Below, piece by piece: positions 43,131 to 51,418 of a DNA stretch of 64,000 nt. The position numbers were made by a program, and so were the translations under genes. Location: assembly GCA_963785075.1 (NCBI GenBank), contig CAWATW010000003.1, forward strand, positions 62,001-126,000, in the 5' to 3' direction. This stretch comes from JAOUGY01 sp963785075 (GTDB lineage Bacteria > Actinomycetota > Acidimicrobiia > Spongiisociales > ZC4RG35). The notes under the pieces are model-generated. The model worked only from the letters and a program-made list of their open reading frames with translations. It was not told where the DNA came from and made no database searches. How positions within the stretch are numbered: position 1 is the first letter of the stretch; each line of letters starts with the position of its first letter.

Positions 43131-45266
43131 ATGGCATCCGACGACCAGGTGATCGTCCTCGTTGGAGGACGGCCTCCCGGCATCGAGCGTCCCGATGGGC
43201 GGCGCGAGATCTCTCCGCTGTGGCTTCTCGCCCCGGTTCTTGGTGTCTTTCTGGCGATCATCGGCTTCGTCATCACCCCGCACGAGGAGAGTCCGACCAC
43301 CGCAGACCCTGCAGGGCTCGATGAGCCCTCCGAACCGCCGGTAGCGGTCGACCCGACGACCACCCGCCCGGCGACCGAGCCTCCGGAGCTCGCCCTGGGT
43401 TGGCGAGAGGCCCGGTTGCTCGGCGCAGGGTGGACGGTCAGCTCGGTGGACCACGGTGACGACGGTTGGCTCGCCGTCTCGTCGAGTCCCCTGGTTGTGG
43501 CCCACGTGTCACAGAACGCCGTGGTCTGGGAGGCGCACACGGTCCACGATCTGGTCGTCGAGGCGCCCGTGGCGGCGGTGGGGGACGGCGTGATGGCGGT
43601 CTTCGGCTCAGACCAATACTCGGACCATGGCCGGCCCCGACCCGTTGGGGCCATATCCACCGATGGTGGTAGTACGTGGCGACCGGTCGAGCACGACGGC
43701 CCGATCGTGATCTCGGATATCGAGATCGCGGGCGACCGGGTCTTCGTCGCCGGTTCGGTCGGCGATGTCTTCGGCTTCGGATGGGAGGACCAGGGGCGCG
43801 CCGCCGTCTGGGAGGTGGTCGACGGCAAGATGGAGGCCGTGGACACGGAGGGTGGCGCCCAGAGTGCCGTGGGCTCGTTGGCCACCGTGGGGGGCAAGGT
43901 CATGGGATTCGGGCACACCTACATCGGGGCGGCGATGTGGGTGGTGGGTCGCAGCGCCGCTTCCGTGGTGCCCGCGATGGGAGCCGGAAGCTCATTCATC
44001 GACGTCGAAGAGACCGACGAAGGCTTGGTCGCCCTTGTCGGGTCTGGCGGATCCGGCTGGCCTACAGGGCACGAGCTCTGGGAGTCGGCCGACGGGTCGG
44101 CATGGCAGCGGTCCGACCGGTCCGGCCCCCCCGAGGTCACGTTCCTGGCCTCGACGCAGGGGGGCCTCGTTGCGGCGCCTCAATCCCCGGGCCAGCTGTG
44201 GGCGGAGGACATGGGAACGCTCGGCTCGTCGTACAGGGATCACGTCACAGGATGGGAGTCGGCGGGATTGGTGACCGATGTCGCGACGTCGGGTGAGGTC
44301 ACGGTGATGACGGCCTCGGGAGACAGCGGGCAGCTCTTCGTGAGGGGGACCGTGGTTGAACCGCTCGAGGTTGTCCCCGACCTGCCGGAGGATGCCACCA
44401 GGTGGCGAACTGTCGGGTCGGTGGCGTTCGAGCGGGACCAGAGGATTCAGCCACATCCCTTCCAGGCCGTCTCGGACGGCGCCGTGACCATGATCTTGAC
44501 ACCGGAGCGACTCTTCGAGTTGAAGGACGACGACGGCGTGTTGGTGTTGACACCGTCGCTGGTCGGTGCCTCGAACATCGGGGTGGGCCCGGGCGGCGTC
44601 TGGGCGATGATCGAAGGCAGCGAGGCCCAGCTCTACGTATACGGCTCGGACGGCGTGTGGGCTGCCGACCGGGTACCGGTTCAGGGCGTCCTGTCGGTCG
44701 GGGAGCACGACGGCGCCATGGCGGTCTCCGGTTGGACCCATGACGGGAGCTTCCGCATGGTGAGGAGAGCCCCCGGGGGTGCATGGGAGGAGGTCGACAT
44801 CGCGGTCGAGAACGGCTGGTTCGCAATGGCGCCGAGCGGGATCCTCGGTCGACGGGAGGTGGTCGAGGAAGGCCGGCATCGCTCGGAGGTGCTCTTCTCC
44901 GCTGATGGCTCCGAGTGGGAGGTGATGGACGGTTGGACGCTCAACGGCCTCGGTCCCGGGGATTCTTTCTACCTCGTGAGCGAGACCGACCCTTCGACGA
45001 TCGGGATGGTGGACGAGCTTCCCCACGTCGTCGAGGTCGAGCTCCCCGGCTCGGTTTTCGGTCCGATCGAGGTGGAACGGTGGGGTGACCGGCTCATCGT
45101 CCGGGGTCTCGCCAGGTTGGAGGTTCAAGGTGCCGGCGGCGGATGGACGAGCCTCCCGCTCGATCTGGAACATGGGATCCACGGCCCGGCGGTGGTGGTG
45201 CCGGGGCCGAAGCCGCGAATGGCGATCATCGTCGGCGAGGAGCTGAGAATCGTCGAGTGGCGCTGA
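43131..45266 (+). CDS. Membrane-anchored propeller-like protein, paralog 2
   Basis: A 711-residue paralog of the preceding gene with the same layout: ASDDQVIVLVGGR start, membrane anchor (about 30-50, PLWLLAPVLGVFLAIIGFVI), Pro/Thr linker, and a long beta-repeat domain. Shared phrases include GWTVSSVDHG, DGWLAVS and YGSDGVW. ATG 43131 has its own -10 element, so the copies may be regulated separately. The stop is 16 bp before the argR operator block. The tandem pair suggests a local duplication; the function is unknown. Confidence 0.75.
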   Translation: MASDDQVIVLVGGRPPGIERPDGRREISPLWLLAPVLGVFLAIIGFVITPHEESPTTADPAGLDEPSEPPVAVDPTTTRPATEPPELALGWREARLLGAGWTVSSVDHGDDGWLAVSSSPLVVAHVSQNAVVWEAHTVHDLVVEAPVAAVGDGVMAVFGSDQYSDHGRPRPVGAISTDGGSTWRPVEHDGPIVISDIEIAGDRVFVAGSVGDVFGFGWEDQGRAAVWEVVDGKMEAVDTEGGAQSAVGSLATVGGKVMGFGHTYIGAAMWVVGRSAASVVPAMGAGSSFIDVEETDEGLVALVGSGGSGWPTGHELWESADGSAWQRSDRSGPPEVTFLASTQGGLVAAPQSPGQLWAEDMGTLGSSYRDHVTGWESAGLVTDVATSGEVTVMTASGDSGQLFVRGTVVEPLEVVPDLPEDATRWRTVGSVAFERDQRIQPHPFQAVSDGAVTMILTPERLFELKDDDGVLVLTPSLVGASNIGVGPGGVWAMIEGSEAQLYVYGSDGVWAADRVPVQGVLSVGEHDGAMAVSGWTHDGSFRMVRRAPGGAWEEVDIAVENGWFAMAPSGILGRREVVEEGRHRSEVLFSADGSEWEVMDGWTLNGLGPGDSFYLVSETDPSTIGMVDELPHVVEVELPGSVFGPIEVERWGDRLIVRGLARLEVQGAGGGWTSLPLDLEHGIHGPAVVVPGPKPRMAIIVGEELRIVEWR

Positions 45267-45282
45267 CCGGCGATTCCCCGCC

Positions 45283-45300
45283 TATGCGCATATGCGTATA
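45283..45300. promoter_or_regulatory. ArgR-type operator and -10 of argR
   Basis: TATGCGCATATGCGTATA, identical to the box upstream of argC. TATACT (45297-45302) overlaps its right half and sits 9 nt before the argR ATG, so the transcript has little or no leader. Autoregulation of argRGH is predicted. Confidence 0.8.
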
Positions 45301-45311
45301 CTGCCGCCTCG

Positions 45312-45751
45312 ATGTCCACCACAGCCGCCCGTCGCCGACTCGTGCGTACCCTGCTCGCAGAGCACACCGTTGTGAGCCAGCAGGCTCTGGTCGAGATCCT
45401 CGCAGACCATGGTCACGCCATCACCCAGGCGACCGCCAGTCGTGACCTCCAGGCGGTGGGGGCGGTCAAGGATGGTGCCGGATACGTGATCGCCGACGAC
45501 CGGCATCAGCAGGCCACCGCTCTCGCCGAGGCGATCGACGGGTTTGCCGAGTCGATTGTGGCGTCGGACAACCTCGTCGTGATCGGCACGCCTCCCGGCG
45601 CGGCGCACCTCCTGGCCGCAGCGATCGACGCTGCCGGGCTGACGGGCGTGCTGGGGACGGTGGCCGGCGACGACACCATTCTCGTGGTGGCGTCGGAACG
45701 TGTCGGCGGCTCCAATGTCGCACGAGAACTCGAACGGATCGGAGCAATGAG

Positions 45752-45755
<4 letters not shown>
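45312..45755 (+). CDS. argR: Arginine repressor ArgR
   Basis: ArgR (147 aa) is the hexameric arginine-dependent repressor. The N-terminal winged helix contains SQQALVEILADHGHAITQATASRDLQAVGAVK, and the C-terminal oligomerisation/arginine-binding domain has GTPPGAAHLLAAAIDAAG and GTVAGDDTILVV. ATG 45312 is close behind the operator and has no ribosome-binding site. The stop overlaps argG by 4 nt, so repressor and synthesis enzymes are coexpressed. Confidence 0.95.
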
Positions 45756-46954
<1,199 letters not shown>

Positions 46955-46969
46955 GCGAGAGAGCCACCG

Positions 46970-46997
46970 GTCTCGAGTCTCCAGTCTCCAGTCAGGA
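46970..46997. repeat. GTCTCCR heptamer array (B) after argG
   Basis: Three 7-bp units (GTCTCGA, GTCTCCA, GTCTCCA) and a decaying fourth, starting 15 bp after the argG stop. It is inverted relative to array C. Confidence 0.65.
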
Positions 46998-47085
46998 GGG
47001 CGCTCTCGCCCACCGGACAACGGTGCAGCGCCGCCGCGGGCGACGGCCCTCGTGTGCGCACAGGTCGAATCAGTTCACGCGGGCG

Positions 47086-47113
47086 GGAGACCGGGGACCG
47101 GAGACCGGAGACT
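47086..47113. repeat. GGAGACC heptamer array (C) before argH
   Basis: Four 7-bp units (GGAGACC, GGGGACC, GGAGACC, GGAGACT), the reverse complement type of array B, ending 20 bp before the argH ATG. B and C could pair in the mRNA. Confidence 0.65.
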
Positions 47114-47132
47114 CTGGCGAGCGGAGCGAACC

Positions 47133-48488
47133 ATGACCCTCTGGGGCGGTCGTTTCGAGGAAGGGCCTTCTGATCTCTTGTGGCGTTTCACGGTGAGTCC
47201 TGCCGACCGTCGGCTGCTCGAAGTCGACGTCGAAGGCTCGCTGGCACACGTTGACATGTTGAAGTCGGTCCGGTTGCTCAAACCGGAAGAACACGAGTCG
47301 ATCCACTTCGGGCTGTTGCGGATCCTCGCCGACGCCAGAGACGGCACCTTCGAATTCGTCGACACCGATGAAGACGTCCACACCGCCGTCGAACGCCGGT
47401 TGATCGAGCTGGTGGGAGACGTCGGCAAGAAACTCCACACCGGTCGATCCCGGAACGACCAGGTGGCACTCGACATCCGTCTCTACCTGCGGCTCGCCTG
47501 TCGACACCAGGCCGATCGACTGTCTGCGTTCGGAGCAGCGCTGGTCGACCAGGCCGCCCGGCATGCAACGACCATCGTCCCCTCCTACACCCACCTCCAA
47601 CAGGCCCAAGCGGTCCCTTTGGGTCATCATCTGCTGGCGTACGCCTGGATGGCAGCCCGAGACCGCCAGCGGTTCCTTCAGCTGAAGGACCGGCTTTCGG
47701 TCTCTCCGTTGGGTGCGGGCGCCTCCGGTGGGTCGAGCTTGCCACTCGATCCGATCGTGTCCGCTCAGGCAATGGGCTTCGACGTTGTGTTCGCCAACTC
47801 GATGGACGTGGTCGCATCCCGCGATCTCGTAGCCGAATACACCTGGTGCGTTGCCCAAACGATGGTCGACCTCTCACGGCTCTCCGAAGAGCTGATCCTG
47901 TGGGCCACGAGTGAGTTCGGGTGGGTGACGTTCTCGGACTCCTTCACCACCGGAAGCTCGGCGCTGCCGCAGAAGAAGAACCCCGACGTGGCAGAGCTCG
48001 CGCGAGGCAAGTCGGCTTCGGCGATTGCCGACCTCATGGGCATGCTCACCCTGCAGAAGGGCTTGCCGCTCACGTACAACCGAGACCTGCAGGAGGACAA
48101 GGAACACGTGTTCCGGTCCGACGACACGCTCGCCGGCACGCTGGAGGCAATCACCGGCATGATCGCTGACGCAGAGTTCCATCCCCCGGTCCCGGGCTCG
48201 TGGGTGACGGCGCTCGACCTCGCAGAAGCTCTGGTGATGCGGGGCGTTCCTTTCCGCGAGGCCCACGGGGCGGTGGGTCGCCTCGTCTCCGAACTCGTCC
48301 GCAACGAGCGAACTCTCGACGACGCGACAGCCGAAGACCTGTCGGCCGCAGACGAGCGCTTCGAACCAGCCGACCTCGAGCTCATCGACCCGACGACGTC
48401 GGTCGACCGCAGACGCACCATGGGCGGCGGCTCGGTCGAATCGGTCCACCAGCAGATCGAAGCCCTGAGGTACGCACTCAACCAGTAG
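47133..48488 (+). CDS. argH: Argininosuccinate lyase
   Basis: ArgH (451 aa) of the fumarase/aspartase superfamily splits argininosuccinate into arginine and fumarate. It begins MTLWGGRFEEGPSDLLWRF, has DVHTAVERRLIE, TGRSRNDQVALD and SYTHLQQAQ, and the superfamily signature GSSALPQKKNPD. ATG 47133 is the natural start; the frame extends upstream to 47052 through the heptamer region, which is not coding. A weak GGAGC motif precedes the ATG. Confidence 0.96.
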   Translation: MTLWGGRFEEGPSDLLWRFTVSPADRRLLEVDVEGSLAHVDMLKSVRLLKPEEHESIHFGLLRILADARDGTFEFVDTDEDVHTAVERRLIELVGDVGKKLHTGRSRNDQVALDIRLYLRLACRHQADRLSAFGAALVDQAARHATTIVPSYTHLQQAQAVPLGHHLLAYAWMAARDRQRFLQLKDRLSVSPLGAGASGGSSLPLDPIVSAQAMGFDVVFANSMDVVASRDLVAEYTWCVAQTMVDLSRLSEELILWATSEFGWVTFSDSFTTGSSALPQKKNPDVAELARGKSASAIADLMGMLTLQKGLPLTYNRDLQEDKEHVFRSDDTLAGTLEAITGMIADAEFHPPVPGSWVTALDLAEALVMRGVPFREAHGAVGRLVSELVRNERTLDDATAEDLSAADERFEPADLELIDPTTSVDRRRTMGGGSVESVHQQIEALRYALNQ

Positions 48489-48489
48489 C

Positions 48490-48506
48490 CCCGGGCTTGG
48501 CCCGGG
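48490..48506 (+). terminator. Short GC hairpin after argH
   Basis: CCCGGGC (48490-48496) pairs with GCCCGGG (48500-48506) over a TTG loop, just past the argH stop. No T-run follows; array D begins 2 bp later. Confidence 0.45.
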
Positions 48507-48507
48507 C

Positions 48508-48579
48508 GTCTCCAGTCTCCGGTCTCCGGTCTCCGGTCTCCGGCACGTTCTACGTATGACGTACTACGTAGAGCGTCGG
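48508..48579. repeat. Composite heptamer array (D)
   Basis: Five consecutive GTCTCCR units (48508-48542), two bases, then five units of the ACGTNNN type (48545-48579: ACGTTCT, ACGTATG, ACGTACT, ACGTAGA, GCGTCGG). It fills the convergent spacer between argH and the exchanger gene. Confidence 0.8.
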
Positions 48580-48584
48580 AGAGG

Positions 48585-49523
48585 TCAGAGGAACACGAGC
48601 AGGAGCGGGTAGCTGACCAGGAGAATCACTCCGTCTCGTCTCGACAGGTTGTCCTCCCCCCAGTAGGCGAGGATGCCGGTCAGCACGGTGATCCCCACCA
48701 TGACCGTCACCGGTCCTCGGAAGCTCTCGTTGAGGGGTCCGCCGCCGATGACGCCGGCTACTGCTCCCACTCCGAGAGCGTTGAAGAGGTTGGAGCCGAG
48801 GAGGTTCCCGACCACCAGGTCGTTCTCGTTGCGGCGGGCGGCCGCGACCGCCGTGGCCAGCTCCGGGAGCGATGTGCCGATCGCCACAAGGGTCAGCCCG
48901 ATGAGTGCTTCCGACACCCCGAGCTCGCGGGCCACGGCCTCGGCACCCACGACGAGCAGCCGGGCCCCGAGCAGGGTCAGTCCGAGCGATGCCAGTCCGA
49001 AGAGACCTTCGACTGCGGGCTTGATCTCCACGTCCCCGACGAGATCGTCCACGCCTGGATCCCTGACGGCGTCCTGGCGCCCCCAGAAAACCATGAGACC
49101 CAGCGCCGCCATGAGGCCGGTGCCCAGGATGATGCCCTCCACCGAACCCAGCGCGTTGTTCCAGGCGAAGACCGCGAGAACCAGGGAGCCGAGCAGGACC
49201 AGAACCCCCTCACGCCTGAGGATGAGGCGCGGTTTGTGGATGGGTGACAGCAACACGCTCACTCCGAGCACCAGACTGAGATTGGCCACGTTGGAACCGA
49301 CGATGTTCCCGAGCGCGAGGTCGAGCCCGCCCGGCCGGGCAGCCGCGAGCCCCGATACCAGCATCTCGGGGAGCGAGGTGCCGAGGCCGACGACCACCGC
49401 TCCGATCAGGATCGCGCTCAACCCCAACGCCTTTCCCAGACGTGCAGCGGCGACAACCAGGCGATCGGCGGCGATCGTGAGCAAGATCAGGCCACCGGCA
49501 ACACTCAAGAGATCGACAAACAC
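48585..49523 (-). CDS. Calcium/sodium antiporter (YrbG family)
   Basis: A 312-residue membrane protein with about 10 hydrophobic segments and two inverted alpha repeats: VGLGTSLPEMLVSGLAA with GNIVGSNVANLSLVLG, and AIGTSLPELATAVAAA with GNLLGSNLFNALG. These form the ion-binding site of CaCA exchangers. GTG 49523 lies 7 nt behind TACCGT with no Shine-Dalgarno sequence. It exchanges Ca2+ (or K+) with Na+/H+ by family; the exact ion is unknown. Confidence 0.9.
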   Translation of the reverse strand: MFVDLLSVAGGLILLTIAADRLVVAAARLGKALGLSAILIGAVVVGLGTSLPEMLVSGLAAARPGGLDLALGNIVGSNVANLSLVLGVSVLLSPIHKPRLILRREGVLVLLGSLVLAVFAWNNALGSVEGIILGTGLMAALGLMVFWGRQDAVRDPGVDDLVGDVEIKPAVEGLFGLASLGLTLLGARLLVVGAEAVARELGVSEALIGLTLVAIGTSLPELATAVAAARRNENDLVVGNLLGSNLFNALGVGAVAGVIGGGPLNESFRGPVTVMVGITVLTGILAYWGEDNLSRRDGVILLVSYPLLLVFL

Positions 49524-49530
49524 CGCAGCG

Positions 49531-49536
49531 ACGGTA
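49531..49536 (-). promoter_or_regulatory. -10 element of the Ca/Na antiporter gene
   Basis: TACCGT on the minus strand, 7 nt before GTG 49523; leaderless transcript likely. Confidence 0.4.
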
Positions 49537-49578
49537 CAGCATCGTGAGCGGGACGATCACACCGGTCTCCTGGCCAGG

Positions 49579-49584
49579 TACCGT
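49579..49584 (+). promoter_or_regulatory. -10 element of the LinB-like gene
   Basis: TACCGT lies 6 nt before ATG 49591; no Shine-Dalgarno sequence. Confidence 0.4.
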
Positions 49585-49590
49585 CAGGGC

Positions 49591-50472
49591 ATGGCACTGT
49601 TCCGCTCCGACCCGTGGCCGACGAAACGGCATGCCGAGGTGCTCGGAGCCCGCATCTCGTACACCGAGGCAGGATCGGGTCGTCCGGTCGTGTTTCTGCA
49701 TGGCAACCCGACCTCGTCGATGCTCTGGCGCAAGGTGCTTCCGGAGGTCGCCCGCAAGGCGCGGTGTATCGCACCGGATCTGATCGGAATGGGCGACTCG
49801 TCGAAGGTCGGGAGCGGCGGCCGGTCGTACCGGTTCCTCGACATGCGGACCTACCTGGACGCCCTCTTCGAGATCCTGGGTCTCGACCGTGGTGCGGTCT
49901 TGGTCGGGCACGAGTGGGGTGGCGCCCTCATGTTCGACTGGGCCCAGCGGAACCGGGCTGCGGTCGCCGGTCTCGTGTACATGGAGACGATCGTCACACC
50001 ACTGGAGTGGGACGATCTTCCAGCAGGGGCGGCGGTCGTCTATGAGGGTCTTCGGTCTTCGTCCGGCGAGAGCCTGGCTCTCGCCCGGAACATACTCGTG
50101 GAGCGGATGCTGCCGATCGGTGTCCTGGAGCCGCTGTCCGACGAGGTCATGAAGGAATACCGCCGGCCGTTCGCGATGGTCGGCGAGGACCGCCGACCCA
50201 CTTTGACGCTTGCTCGCGAGCTGCCCATCGGGGGCGAGCCCAGCGCCGTTGTCGATGTCGTTCGACGATACGAGACGTGGCTGGAGGCGTCGCCGGTGAA
50301 GAAGCTCTTCGTGAACGCCGATCCAGGCTTTCTGCTGGTCGGAAGGCCCCGCGAGCGCTGTCGACGTTGGCCCGAGCAGACCGAGGTGACCGTGCCGGGC
50401 ATTCACTTCCTACCAGAGGACTCCGGGGTGCAGATCGGGAAAGCCATCGCCGATTGGCTCGAGACCCTGTGA
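49591..50472 (+). CDS. Haloalkane-dehalogenase-like alpha/beta hydrolase with a Glu nucleophile position
   Basis: A 293-residue protein strongly resembling LinB-type haloalkane dehalogenases: HGNPTSSMLWR (halide-binding Asn), CIAPDLIGMGDSSK, VGHEWGGALMFDWA, YMETIVTPLEW (catalytic acid region), PKLFVNADPGFL and PGIHFLPEDS (catalytic His). The nucleophile residue, Asp in HDWG of active enzymes, is Glu108 here, by codon GAG. The Trp next to it and the other triad members remain. Activity may be lost or changed. Eight bp separate it from the next gene. Confidence 0.85.
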   Translation: MALFRSDPWPTKRHAEVLGARISYTEAGSGRPVVFLHGNPTSSMLWRKVLPEVARKARCIAPDLIGMGDSSKVGSGGRSYRFLDMRTYLDALFEILGLDRGAVLVGHEWGGALMFDWAQRNRAAVAGLVYMETIVTPLEWDDLPAGAAVVYEGLRSSSGESLALARNILVERMLPIGVLEPLSDEVMKEYRRPFAMVGEDRRPTLTLARELPIGGEPSAVVDVVRRYETWLEASPVKKLFVNADPGFLLVGRPRERCRRWPEQTEVTVPGIHFLPEDSGVQIGKAIADWLETL

Positions 50473-50479
50473 CATCCCG

Positions 50480-51403
50480 ATGTTCTTCATTGCGTTCACG
50501 GGTCTGATTGCGGTTGCCCTCACCGTGGGGGCGTTCTTCGGCGCGTTCTGGTGGCCACTCGACCTCGTGGCCAACTTCCGTCCCCAGCTCGGCGGGCTGA
50601 CGCTCCTCGCCGGCGTGTGGCTGCTGGCGGCGAAATGGCCGCGTACCGGCCGGATCGTTCTGCTGGCTGCCGCGGTGAATCTCGGACTGTTGGCATGGCT
50701 CTGGGTGCCGACCGGCGGCGACCCGCCGGCCGATGCCGAGGCGCTTCGAATCGTCACCTTCAATGTCCTCGCGGCGAACGAGAACTACGACCTCGTGGTC
50801 GCATACCTTCGAGAGCTGGACGCAGACGTAGTGTTCCTCCATGAGTCGAGCCGCCCCTGGGAGGACGCGATCATCGAGTCCGACCTTGGATACCGCGTCG
50901 AGAGGACCCGAGACGACGACCACATCTTCGGCACCCTCGTCCTGGTGCGAGGTGCCGCCGAGATCCAGGGGTACGGCTTCACCGAGCGCGAGCCGAGAAG
51001 CGTTGAAGTGCACCTGACCACATACGGGGGCCGGCACGTTTCGTTGCTCGCAGTTCACCCGCTCGCACCTGTCACGGAGCGAGCAGCCGGTCTTCGGGAC
51101 GCCCAACTCAAGTTCGCCGGCGATTGGGTCCGTCGACAGACCGGGCCAACCGTGGTGACGGGAGACTTCAATGCCGGGCCATGGTCACACGCATTCCGGC
51201 GTCTGCTCGACGAGGGCTCCCTCCGCGACTCTCAACGCGGGTTCGGATTCCTGCCCACATTCCCGGCGTCTTCGAACCTCGTGTTCCGCATCGCCATCGA
51301 TCACCTGCTTGTTTCCGACGGCGTGTGGGTGGTCGACAGGGCCCTGGGGCCCCAACTCGGATCCGACCATTTCCCGCTGATCGTGGATCTGGTCATCGGG
51401 TGA
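50480..51403 (+). CDS. Membrane-anchored endonuclease/exonuclease/phosphatase-family protein
   Basis: A 307-residue protein. Three N-terminal hydrophobic segments (about 1-25, 38-52, 58-76) precede an EEP domain facing outside: RIVTFNVLAANENYD, DADVVFLHESS (metal Glu), LAVHPLAP, VVTGDFNAGPWS, and GSDHFPLIVDL (catalytic His). Such proteins cleave phosphodiesters in nucleic acids, lipids or inositol phosphates. The role is not known. ATG 50480 is 7 bp after the LinB-like gene, so they are probably cotranscribed. Confidence 0.85.
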   Translation: MFFIAFTGLIAVALTVGAFFGAFWWPLDLVANFRPQLGGLTLLAGVWLLAAKWPRTGRIVLLAAAVNLGLLAWLWVPTGGDPPADAEALRIVTFNVLAANENYDLVVAYLRELDADVVFLHESSRPWEDAIIESDLGYRVERTRDDDHIFGTLVLVRGAAEIQGYGFTEREPRSVEVHLTTYGGRHVSLLAVHPLAPVTERAAGLRDAQLKFAGDWVRRQTGPTVVTGDFNAGPWSHAFRRLLDEGSLRDSQRGFGFLPTFPASSNLVFRIAIDHLLVSDGVWVVDRALGPQLGSDHFPLIVDLVIG

Positions 51404-51405
51404 GA

Positions 51406-51411
51406 TAGCCT
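51406..51411 (+). promoter_or_regulatory. -10 element of the aminopeptidase gene
   Basis: TAGCCT lies 7 nt before ATG 51419; leaderless transcript likely. Confidence 0.45.
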
Positions 51412-51418
51412 TTCGCGT

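Noticed and set aside
34340..45280. Hidden argF between argD and argR
   Set aside because: No frame shows the carbamoyl-phosphate motif STRT or the HCLP motif of ornithine carbamoyltransferases.
48673..49590. Long plus-strand frame upstream of the LinB-like gene
   Set aside because: It is a Ser/Pro/Arg-rich shadow of the exchanger gene on the other strand; the hydrolase starts at ATG 49591.
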